From Brienomyrus brachyistius (taxonomy: Eukaryota > Chordata > Actinopteri > Osteoglossiformes > Mormyridae), in assembly GCF_023856365.1 (NCBI RefSeq), contig NC_064541.1:23724214-23788213 (forward strand): DNA of 64,000 bases, given 5' to 3'. The translations under genes were made by a program, and so were the position numbers. Shown here piece by piece: positions 33,424 to 42,771 of this stretch. The notes below the pieces were generated by a model that did not search any database, had not been told where the DNA came from, and saw nothing but the letters and a program-made list of their open reading frames with translations. Each line of letters begins with the position of its first letter. The stretch's first letter is position 1.

Positions 33424-34240
33424 TATGGGTGCTGAACTTGAACTGATTATATTTTAAGACTATTCCAAAGCTGAAGCAACACCACTGAGTGACAGCAAAA
33501 AGCACGAAATGAGTAGAGGCTTATCCTTGTGCACATGATCAATCTATTAGTTATTTACTCTATTTACCCAATTAGATCTTTGATAGAGTTTATTACCATT
33601 TCATAAAAACATATGGATGAAAATCTACAACTAAAATTGTACACTGGATCAGATTAAATATCACTTCAAAATTTTAACTGCAACGATAGAGGGCAGAGAG
33701 CAACACACGTGGATCTTTTTGCAAACTTCCCAAGAACATAGTAGAGGTCAATGATTCTAAAACCTTGGGGTACGAGATGATTTTGAGAATATTCTACAGT
33801 AAAGTTTATATTGATTTTTGGTTACTATGTTTGATTTTGGGCCCACTGTTTGGCAGATTTTATCCATAGCAGTTTCGTAGCCGGTCAGTGAAATGTATCA
33901 TAGGGAATTTCGCAACATTTATGAGAGAATTAATCATGTCACTTTTGGAGACGTGGGGAAAGTGTGTATGGTAGGTGTTGTGTCATGATTCAGAACGGAA
34001 GATGCAGAAGCAGGAATTAGGGTAATATGCTGTGTTCCAGCAGCCAAAACAACACTACAGGAGGAGTAAATGCAGCCTAACTATACAGTATTACAATAAA
34101 AAACTATACAATAAATAAAATATAAAGAATATAAAAATAAACAAATGTGATATACATATATGTACAAAAATTGTATGATTGAAAATAAATAGAAAAAGGA
34201 ATTGATCATTTGTTTACATATGTGTTTGTGTGTGTGTATG
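33424..34240. other. non-coding DNA
   Basis: No supported gene. From about 34080 AT-rich sequence precedes the LINE end described next. Confidence 0.55.
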
Positions 34241-34244
34241 AGCA

Positions 34245-34350
34245 GGTGGTCGACTGCATCTTGGTGTTCATTATGGAGTCTCACAGCAGCTAGAAGGAAA
34301 GGCCTGCGGTATCTCTCCTTCACACAATGTGGATGCAGCAGCCTGTCATC
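34245..34350 (-). mobile_element. Rex1-like LINE 3' end
   Basis: The minus strand reads HPHCVKERYRRPFLLAAVRL followed by HNEHQDAVDHLL, the C-terminal tail typical of Rex1-type ORF2 (an ERYRRSFxPAAVxLYN pattern). Only this tail is present. Confidence 0.55.
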
Positions 34351-35385
34351 GAAGGAGTGATAATAGGTTATGCCTTCTTATAGATGCTTATGGCCATGTT
34401 TATAATGCTTTATGAATGCATTATAATGTATTATGAATGTGTTCATACATTACTAAAAACATGACTAAGTAAACGACAAACCACAGGGAACGCAGACAGA
34501 TACAAGGGTCTCTGATTCAATCAGGCTATAGAACATGAAACACATCTGAACATGTCTATTCAATTTTGAAAACTTTTGTTTTTTAGAACAGGCTTTTATA
34601 TAATTTATTCAACATTTATAGGTTTGCATTAAATTATTTCTAGGCAATTTATTGTGATTGCATATCATTAATGAAGCTCCACTATTCACCCATTGCTCCC
34701 CCTGCCCCCAGTTCTGTGGTCCATGAATCAGACAAACTGCCAGTCCCTGACCTGGATTGATCACACAAGCTGAGCCTCTGAATCAGATATATTAAAACAG
34801 TGTCAGTCCCTGAGCCGAATACAATTAAACAAGTTTACATCATGTATTTCCAGGCTGTGAATTGAAACATCCAGTTAAAATGAAGTTCCTGAGTGGCACT
34901 GAGCAAACAAGCTGACATTGTGCTAGTTTGTAGCTGCTCTGAAGTCCTTGAAGTGAGATCAGTCTGGCTTTACATTGTGCCCATGGATATTATTAGATCA
35001 GCCAAAAGCAAATCCTGTGCCTCCCTATTTCAGATGAACAAGCTTCATTAAAATTAAGAGAAGTCTAGAAGTAATCTGAAGTAGCCTTTTCAAAAGCACA
35101 TGAAAAGTTCTACAGGCATTCAGTGACTATGGTTGCCAAATTAAATTCCATTGTTGAGGCAATGGGTGGTTCCTTACAGAACCCCCCAACGCTGGAGTTC
35201 TGAGACCAGTAGTCTATCCCAATTGTTTCATGAATTAATTATTAATTAACTATTTACTAACTAAAATGCACATGAAAGGGTGTATAACTTAACTGCCTAT
35301 AAAGCAGGGGTCTCCAACTCAAAAATATAAACCATTTCAGTTTATATTATTGCAAAGTGACAGAATAGTGAATACCAATATTATT
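34351..35385. other. non-coding DNA
   Basis: A stretch at 34366-34450 with repeated TTATGAATG/TATAATG blocks looks like a fragment of a symmetrical MITE. A 37-bp stretch at about 34469-34505 (AACGACAAACCACAGGGAAC, then GCAGACAGATAC) matches the interior of the LTR element near 31768. Nothing else is recognised. Confidence 0.5.
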
Positions 35386-35389
35386 TTGG

Positions 35390-37053
35390 ATGTCATCAAG
35401 AGGTTACTTGCACCCAGCAGATGCATTTTGCTACATTTGTGGACAATTTATCAAGACAAGAGCGAAAAAGTACTCAGTGAAAGCCTCTGTTAAGATGTGC
35501 GAGGCTTACAAGGCATACTTCGGGATGCCTGTCAGGGATCAAAACAAGCCATGGACACCTCATTTCACATGCAAACATTGCAAGAAAACTCTTGAAGGCT
35601 GGTATAGGGGAGAAAAAATACCAATGAAGATTGCTATCCCAAGAATTTGGTGAGAACCAACTGACCACTCCAGCAACTGCTACTTCTGCATGGTGGACCC
35701 TTTCAAACGTTGAAGTGGCAAACAAGCACCTACTGTCATGTATCCAGACATTCCATCTTCCATCCCCCTGGTACCATACTGCACTGAACTCCCCATTCCC
35801 ATCCCTCCGGAGAGGGATCAGCCATCTTCAGCAGAGAGCAGCCAGTCAGATAGTGAAGAAGATATTACAGTTCACGATTTCACAGATATGGCTGAGGACA
35901 GAAAGCCATACGTCTCCAACAAGAAAGATATCAATGATCTGATCAAAGACCTTGGTCTTACAAAGTCTAATGCTGAGCTTCTGACATCTATGCTCAAGGA
36001 ATGGAAGCTTGTGGATGAAGATGTGCAAGTCACAAATCAGAGAAAGCGTCACAAACTTTTTTCCAACTACTTCAGTCACCAGGATGGGCTGTGCTTCTGC
36101 AGCAATGTGGCCGGTCTATTCAAGGTAATAGGAACCACCTGTAATCCAAGTGAATAGCGCATATTCATAGACAGCTCATCCAGGAGCCTCAAAGCTGCGC
36201 TGCTTCATAACGGGAACCAGTATCCATCTCTCCCTGTGACTCACTCTGTGCACCTGAAAGAGGACTATATCAGTGTCAAGATGTCGCTGAGTTACTTGAA
36301 GTATGATGACTATGGCTGGCAGGTCATTGGAAACTTCAAAATGGTAGCATTCCTGATGGGCCAGCAAGGCAGTTTCACAAAGTTTCCTTGTTTTCTTTGC
36401 CTCTGAGATAGCAGGGACACTCAGGTGCACTATCACCGAAGGGATTGGCCACAGCGGACTGAGTTCTCTGTGGGGAAGAACAATGTCAAGTGGAATCTAC
36501 TGGTAGACCCTCGGAAGGTGCTGATGCCACCACTGCACATCAAGTTAGGCCTCATCAAATAATTTGTCATGGCTATAGACAAGGAGTCAACAGCTTTCAA
36601 GTACCTCCAAGATCTCTTTCCAAAGCTGTCGGAGGCAAAGGTCAAAGCTGATGTCTTCTTCGGACCACAGATAAAGAAGATCATAGAATGTGATGATGTG
36701 ATGAAGAGGAAGGAGAAATCAGCTTAGAGAAGTTTCGTTGGAGTGGTTCACAGATTCCTGGGCAATCACAAGGCTGAAAACTATGAGCATCTGCTTCAGA
36801 CTCTCATAAAAAACTACGTCAAAATGGGATGCAGAATGTCCCTGAAAGTTCATATCCTTGATGTTCATCTTGCCAAAATCAAGGAGAACATGGGAGCTTA
36901 CTCAGATGAGCAAGGCGAGCGCTTTCACCAGGATATAAAGGACTTTGAACGTCGTTACCAAGGACAAGATAATGAAAACATGATGGGGGACTATATTTGG
37001 GGGCTTGTTCGAGAAAGCGATATGCTGTGTGTCTCCAAATCTAGAAAATGTCT
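35390..37053 (+). pseudogene. unrecognised multi-CxxC protein relic, one frame with six stops
   Basis: A single + frame from 35390 reads as one coherent protein although interrupted by six stop codons (35651 TGA, 35711 TGA, 36155 TAG, 36404 TGA, 36560 TAA, 36725 TAG); no frameshift is needed. N-terminal CxxC clusters (FCYICGQF, HFTCKHCKKTLEGW, CYFCMVDPF) are followed by an acidic linker, a central CFLCL segment and LMPPLHIKLGLIK, and a C-terminal MGAYSDEQGERFHQDIKDFE. I recognise this from multi-copy uncharacterised proteins in fish, insects and cnidarians; function unknown. Lack of introns suggests a transposon-borne gene or retrocopy. Confidence 0.7.
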
Positions 37054-37230
37054 GCATGATTTTCTTGAGGGGGTCGTTCCTTTGGAATTGTCTTTGTGTT
37101 GGAAAAATCTGATAGCAAAAGGTCTATTTACGTTTGATTCACTAAATGACTACAAAACGTCATTTCCCTACACATGTACAGACAAAGAAAACAAACCACA
37201 CACAATTTCAAAAGCAAGCTTTGAAAAAGG
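37054..37230 (+). mobile_element. EnSpm/CACTA transposase fragment fused in frame
   Basis: The frame of the preceding relic continues without a stop into LHDFLEGVVPLELSLC, then KGLFTFDSLNDYKTSFPY and CTDKENKPHTI. The HDxLEGVVPxEL motif is characteristic of EnSpm/CACTA-type transposases in animals and is not, as far as I know, part of the upstream family. The junction therefore looks like two different elements joined in register. It is a different part of the protein from that preserved at 27.5 kb. Confidence 0.6.
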
Positions 37231-37460
37231 AAGTTATGGTAGAACATTTTAAAATTAATCCGAGGAAGCACTTCCTTTTACAGTGTGTACTTTGAGTATG
37301 GAATAGTCTTCCTGCTAGTGTAGCACAAGCTAAAACCCTGAGTTCCTTTAAATCAGAGCTAGATAAGATTTTACAAACTTGAGCTATTAGTTAAGTTCTC
37401 CTCAAACGAGCTTCATGGGCTAAATGATATTCAAGGCTAAACACAGCTTTTTTAAAAATG
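37231..37460 (+). mobile_element. CR1-like LINE 3' end
   Basis: Immediately after the fused frame, another + frame reads KINPRKHFLLQCVL, then VWNSLPASVAQAKTLSSFKS and ELDKILQT. This VWNSLPxxVxxAxTLxxFK pattern is the extreme C-terminus of CR1-type ORF2 proteins. It may belong with the CR1-like pieces at 14 and 47 kb. Confidence 0.65.
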
Positions 37461-37679
37461 TGATCCATGACACAAAAAATTGGAAAAATTTGCTGTCACC
37501 CTTTCCTCGAAACACCAGCAGATGTCGGTGTACCATTTGGACAGTTAAAACCTTATGAAAAGTCAGACATGCAATATAATGGTTTGTGTTTTTGATTTGC
37601 CAAATTTTGATAGTTCTCTCTACCTCCTTTTAAACATTGTTGTTACATATATAGAATGGCAGTAATGTCAACACAAATT

Positions 37680-37885
37680 GATTTTTCTATGCATTTATTT
37701 GACAATTTTTTCCAAGGTGACTTACAGTTGTCGATTACTCCCCTAGAGCAGTCTCCCCCAAAGCAACTTAGGGTTAAGTGCCTTGCTGAAGGGCACAATG
37801 ATTGCAGCCAAGAATCAAACCCACATCTTTTGTGTCTAATGCTTACTAGCCCGGCTCCTACGGCTACTACGCCGAATGTGCGGCA
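37680..37885 (-). mobile_element. L2-tailed SINE-like repeat
   Basis: The + strand reads TGCATTTATTTGACAATTTT, TTCCAAGGTGACTTACAG, AGGGTTAAGTGCCTTGCTGA and AGGGCACAATG, then a tRNA-like part (AAGAATCAAACCCACATC) ending in CTACTACGCC. Same type and orientation as the copies at 7.7 and 8.1 kb, and better preserved than those. Confidence 0.75.
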
Positions 37886-37939
37886 TCACATACACAATTT
37901 TGTTTAATGGTAGGTTGCAAGAAGACATGGAATAACAAA

Positions 37940-38040
37940 GTGGGGGGGGGGTGTAGTGGTCCTACACTGTGCTGTAGGACCACTGTGCTGTAGTGAATGT
38001 AGTGGTCCTACACTGTGCTGTGGGTTCCTGTCCCCTGTAG
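37940..38040. repeat. poly-G tract plus local direct/inverted repeat
   Basis: A run of ten G residues is followed by GTAGTGGTCCTACACTGTGC, repeated 50 bp later, with the reverse form TAGGACCACT between. The region could fold as a hairpin. Confidence 0.7.
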
Positions 38041-38477
38041 CCCATTCTGTGTTTGTTGTATTTATTCTGGATTGTTGTCTTTTTTTAATGCTTGGCTAGA
38101 ACATAGTACATTTCACTTCACTTCATGTATTCACTTTCTTTGACTCAAAGGTTGTCAAGTTATGCTGTTCATTGTTTTCAAATATTTGAAGAATTTCATC
38201 ATATCACAAGCAAGGACCTCCTGGTGACTTCCATGCATCCCTTGACAAATATGTGCTTCGCCAATTAAGACTCTACTGGGCAAGGAAGGGAGAATTTGTT
38301 CCAGTGATGGAAGACCTCCTAGATAAGCTTGATGAAGAGGTGAGTAAAGTGCCTGAAGCTATAAGAATGCTCATGCAAAAAATGACCTGGCTTAACTTCA
38401 ATTCCCAAACCTTGACCTGTTGTCAAAGTGCTCCTTTTCCTGACATTTTTAGTGTAAAGGTTACAGTACACGAGTAT

Positions 38478-40015
38478 ACAGTGCCTCCTATGTGTATAAG
38501 TATGTGGATTTGCCTGGTTTTCTGCATTATTTGATCATAAAATGTGACGCGATCTTCATCCAAGTCACTAGTGAAGGCAAGCAGTAGCACAAAAGAAATG
38601 ATTATGTTTCTTGTCTTTAGTGGATACACCCATGCGTTTCATAATGTTGGTGGCAAAAGTGAACCTTAGGGATTAATCCTGAATCTACCCTCAAGCCAGG
38701 GCTTCTAATAACTAAATCAGACTTGCATAAAGTTCAGGAGGTATTTTTGCCCATTCTTTTAGTTCAGCCATGTTCTTAGAATGTCTTTGGGAATGATGTT
38801 CCATAGTGGCTGTATCAGTTAACCTTCTGGAGTCGACGGCATCGTCAGCGATGCCATGTATCTTTCTTGTGTATTTCAGTTCATAACTAGCTGAAATCGT
38901 ATTGTAGACACATAAAAATGTTTCTACAATACAATTCTGTTATTCGCCTATGCAGAGTCAACGTAAATAAAATTATTCACTATTATTAATGCTCTGGGGA
39001 CGAGGGCGACTGCATATCTTTCTCGTGTATTTCAGTTTATATCTCGTTGAAATTTTTATGTAGAATCATGAAAAAAGACTGACTAAATCCGTAACCTGTC
39101 TTCTTTTCAAAACGTCAATTGTCGGAAGTATTAAAGTTTTTAAAATTAGATTAAATCGGCAAAAAACTAAAGCATGTCACCTTTCTTTGTTTTATCTGCA
39201 TCGGGGGCATGTAATACCGCCCTCACCTGAAGATCGGTATTCACATTCTAAATAGCCAAATTTCCGGATATTCAAATCGCATTCGCATGGTAATTTCATG
39301 AACAATGCAATGGTGAAACACGATCCAGATACATCCCCGTCAGCACCATAAAAGGGGGGGATGTGGCCAGGTGTGAATGGCTCATGCATACACATGAAAA
39401 AAGCTACATATTCAATGAAAGGAGCCCAGAAATAGTGACATGAGTACACTAAGATTAAGATGAGTTTAATGCCAAAACAAATATAACAATTAATTTATTT
39501 GCCATCAATTAAGTTTATGATATTCAATGAAATGACCATGCCCCAGTCAGTGAAAGTGTGTTCCCTACCTCTAGACTCCAGAGGGTTATGGTCATTATAC
39601 TTTTGAAATGTTGATAAACTTGGGAATTGATTTTTTACACAGTGATGAAGTTGTCTAGTACCTGAGACATCAAAGCAGCCATAAATCATGATGCTCCACC
39701 AACTGCACTTCAAAACAGATCCTTTAATTGTGCCCTTTCAGTGCCATACAGTACTGTTTTCGCACTAAACTAATTCTGATTCATCAGTCCACAAACCATT
39801 CTCCCTGTAGCATTGTGGAATGTCAAGGTGGTCCTTGGTAAATTTTCAACGCACGGCATGCGTCTTTTGGAAAGCAGCTCACTTGCTTTTGCCACTAGCA
39901 TTATGATATTTTTAATTCAAAGACTCAGAACATTGTGTTTGTCTATACTAATGACTTAGATGAAGATAAGATCACATTTTATGACCAAAAACAGAAAACC
40001 AGAATTCCAAAGGTT
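38478..40015 (-). mobile_element. Tc1-like element with long inverted repeats
   Basis: The left arm (about 38478-38570: GCATTATTTGATCATAAAAT, GATCTTCATCCAAGTCACTA) pairs with the reverse complement of about 39940-40015 (TTTTTGGTCATAAAATGTGA, ATCTTCATCTAAGTCATTAG). On the minus strand the interior keeps Tc1 transposase landmarks: LWTDESELV, CSWWSIMIYGCFDVSGTRQL, and EWAKIPPELYASLI near 38750. Stops interrupt every frame. It is placed in the intron of the decayed gene and is itself interrupted by the piggyBac-type MITE. Confidence 0.72.
38823..39585 (+). mobile_element. piggyBac-type MITE (copy 1)
   Basis: The left edge is TTAA (38819-38822) then CCTTCTGGAGTC; the right edge is GACTCCAGAGGG then TTAT (39586-39589). 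Inverted CCCTCTGGAGTC termini abutting TTAA fit piggyBac, which targets TTAA. The 763-bp interior has no transposase. The first 70 bp recur in direct orientation inside (near 38990, CTCTGGGGACGAGGGCGACT). Other copies are at 51.8 kb (reverse) and 56.5-57.0 kb. Confidence 0.82.
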
Positions 40016-41164
40016 TCACACTTTCAAATGGCGATGTATAAGCCTACATATTTTCTAAGTAGAAATGTTGGTAACAGCTAAATAAAAAAATTTTTTTCAT
40101 TTCATAACTACAGCACTTTTAATTTGCATAAATAAAATGTACATGATAAAATGTGCATAATCTGTAGACAAGGGATATTCTGTCTCAGCGAAAGACAGCA
40201 GCTGTGAGAGGCCTGCCCATCTACATCCACGAGTTTTTCCTAAAGTGTTTGGTAAGTGATGGTGTTTCTGTTTAGTAGACTTGCAAAATATAACTGTGGT
40301 TTTACCACTGAGGGTATGATTTCATAGCTTATGATTATTTTGTGCATAATACGCTTTGCGGAACATATCCCCAGGTGTTTCAAGGATGTTCAAAAGCTCT
40401 TTCCATCATTGCAGTTCATCGCTCCAGATAGGTTTTGTGAAAATATTGGTGTTTAATACTTCTGGTAACCAGTATGCTAATGGTAATGGCAGTTCTGTTA
40501 TAGTCTCTGTCTTCTTTGGATTGTGACACCGCAAAATGCACGGGGTTGCATGTACTTCTGCACAAATTTCTACACCATTCCTATCCCCATGTTGTCTGCT
40601 TCTTCATACATGAATGCTGTCCAACCACAAATACAATTTCAGTAACATTAATTCAGACACTCTACTGGGTTACTTTTTGGTCTCATCTATCATTTTCTCC
40701 AGAAACACCCCCAAGCTGAATAGAAAAATCAGTAGCACTAATGATGAAGGTGGAATATCAATGTAATGAATTGTTTTACTTTATATTTAATCATGTCTCT
40801 GATTTCCTTAGGACACTGACCCAGAGGATGCAGTGGTCCAAGGTGTGCCTATTGGCATTCTGACTGTATATGAAGGTGATGATTCCACCAGAACAACTGT
40901 GCGAGAGGTGGCAGTTATGTTGTAAGGATTCATCATTCTGCACGACCTACCTGACCTCTCGACTGCCTTTGCATACCTCTTTGGCCTTTTGTATGCCATG
41001 AACATTGAATATCCAAAAATGATGAAATATACCTTTTAAGCAATTCAGACCATCTTTTTTTTTGCTCACAACGCATCAAGGCTCTGAAAACAAAGCTTTT
41101 GCAGTAAATGTTTGTAGACATGTTTTAACCTTTTTCAATTTTGCATTGTGGTGAACTTATGTGC

Positions 41165-41790
41165 TGTCAGGGTCAGCTCCTATTCCACTCCATGTGCCTT
41201 CCCCATTGGGCCAGCAGGCATTTTGTTCCCTAGTGATTCATTGTATGAGTTTTTCTAGTTCCTGTGTCTCCTGATTTGTATTTGGTTAAATTCTTTGTGC
41301 CCGTGCTTGTGTTTCTACCTGTCTGTTATCCCCCAGTGTTAGTTTGTGTTTCCCTGTTCAGTTCCCTGAGTTAATTAGTTTCACCTGTTGCCCATTTTTG
41401 TGCCTGCCCTTGTATGTTTTCCTGATTGCTCGTTGTCCTGCATTGGTTAATTGTCTGTTTCACTCCTGCTTGTCATTACCCTGTTCAGTTTTTGTGTTTA
41501 AGTTCCTGCCTGAGTTTTAGTCCCTAGTGGTTCATTGTTTGCGATTGTTTGGTGTTTTGTTGCTAATCATCTCGTTTCTGCTATTTTTTATTCCCTGCTT
41601 GTTTCCCTGTGTAGTTAGTTAACCTTTGTAGATTGTTTAGTTTTGTTAGTTATTTTGTTATTAACACTGTTACTTTTTACCCCTTGTAGTCTTTTTATTT
41701 TGTAATGTTTTCTTGTGTTTTTATGTTTGTTTAATAAATCCCAATTTGTCCCGTGAGCCAGCATTTCTGTTACCCGCCTGTATTATGCAA
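41165..41790 (+). mobile_element. probable solo LTR, about 0.6 kb
   Basis: Starts TGTCAGGGTCAGCTCC, is strikingly T/G-rich with many CCTG/GTTT blocks, has AATAAA at about 41731 followed by GTCCCGTGAGCCAGC, and ends near TTATGCAACA. This layout is typical of Ty3/Gypsy LTRs in fish. No target-site duplication could be fixed, so the right edge is approximate. Confidence 0.6.
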
Positions 41791-42295
41791 CATTTTCACG
41801 ATAAAGCAGCCCAAATCCATGAGAATGTACAGTCCCATTTTTCAGCTTTTTCAGTTGCCAGTTTAAAACAGATTTATATATATGTTTATTGATGCTCAGG
41901 TAAAGGTTACATTTGTATGATGGATAGTGGTTTTAAGTTCCAGCTTTTTTTTTTTTTCAATTGCAAAATAGAGACCTGGGACTAAGATGCCACACCCCCT
42001 CCCCCCCTTGTGCAAGTGGTTAAGGCTTGGAAAATATAACAGAGAAAAATCTGTATAATCCAAATATTATCACAATTTTACAATTGATAGTCATACAAAA
42101 CTGACCACATTACCAACTGCAAAATGTCTTGTGTTGGAAGGGGATAATGGTCTGTTTGTGGAAATGCAAGATTTTTTGTACAAGTTGCTGGTTCATCTTG
42201 AACGCTTGTTTCTGCTCAGTGTCAAGTTTCAGAACACCAATTTCTGCAAGAGGAATCAACAGGATTTCAGCTGACATTGATTTGTGTGATCAGTC

Positions 42296-42754
42296 TGACA
42301 CTAGACCCCCCGAAGGGAAGCACGGACCCAAAATTGCGGGACAGAACAATCTTTATTAGATCGGGCAAGCAAAGGAGTTTGAAGGGGCTAGACGAGAATC
42401 GTGGTCGTGGGCGAAAGCTGGGGTCGATAGCCGGAGGGGTCTGTCCTACACACAGGTATGGGACACGGAGACACAGGGAAGGAGAGACGCAAAGTCCAGG
42501 GGCAGGCAGGATGGGAGACTAAGGAACGGGTTTGGGTCTGAGGAAGGACGGCAGACAGAGTGAGGAGCACACAAAAGGCAGACAGACAAGGCAAGGAATC
42601 CGGGAATGGCACGAGACAAGAAACTGCTCGGTACTGCTATGAAACATAGGCAAATACTTTGCGATGTGTGATCGTGCATGTTCCGCTTATATAGTGTTCC
42701 CGTGCAGAGCCTAACTGGCAGCTCTCTGATTAACCACGCCCAGGAGGCATGACA
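42296..42754 (-). mobile_element. 3' LTR of a Ty3/Gypsy element
   Basis: On the minus strand the LTR starts TGTCATGCCTCCTGGGCGTG (at 42754) and runs to about 42296. TTTATT at about 42352 gives AATAAA, and CTTATATAGTG near 42687 gives a TATA box, in the order expected for the LTR sense. Directly upstream of it in that sense lies a G-rich purine tract (reverse of GTACCCCCCCCTCCCCC, 42755-42771), the polypurine primer position. It belongs to the pol relic that follows. Confidence 0.85.
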
Positions 42755-42771
42755 GTACCCCCCCCTCCCCC

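Larger units (their letters stand above)
38208..41040 (+). pseudogene. decayed multi-exon host-like gene fragment (three exons)
   Basis: Three + strand exon-like blocks read in phase. Exon a (about 38208-38340, QGPPGDFHASLDKYVLRQLR, ending KLDEE) is followed by a donor GTGAGT. Exon b (40168-40251, TRDILSQRKTAAVRGLPIYI, ending EFFLKCL) lies between an acceptor TCTGTAG and a donor GTAAGT. Exon c (from 40812, DTDPEDAVVQGVPIGILTV) follows an acceptor CCTTAG. Exon c has stops at 40923-40925 and near 41036. The chain resembles the C-terminus of uncharacterised fish proteins related to SAMD3-like genes, from memory. It is a pseudogene or partial duplicate. Confidence 0.6.
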
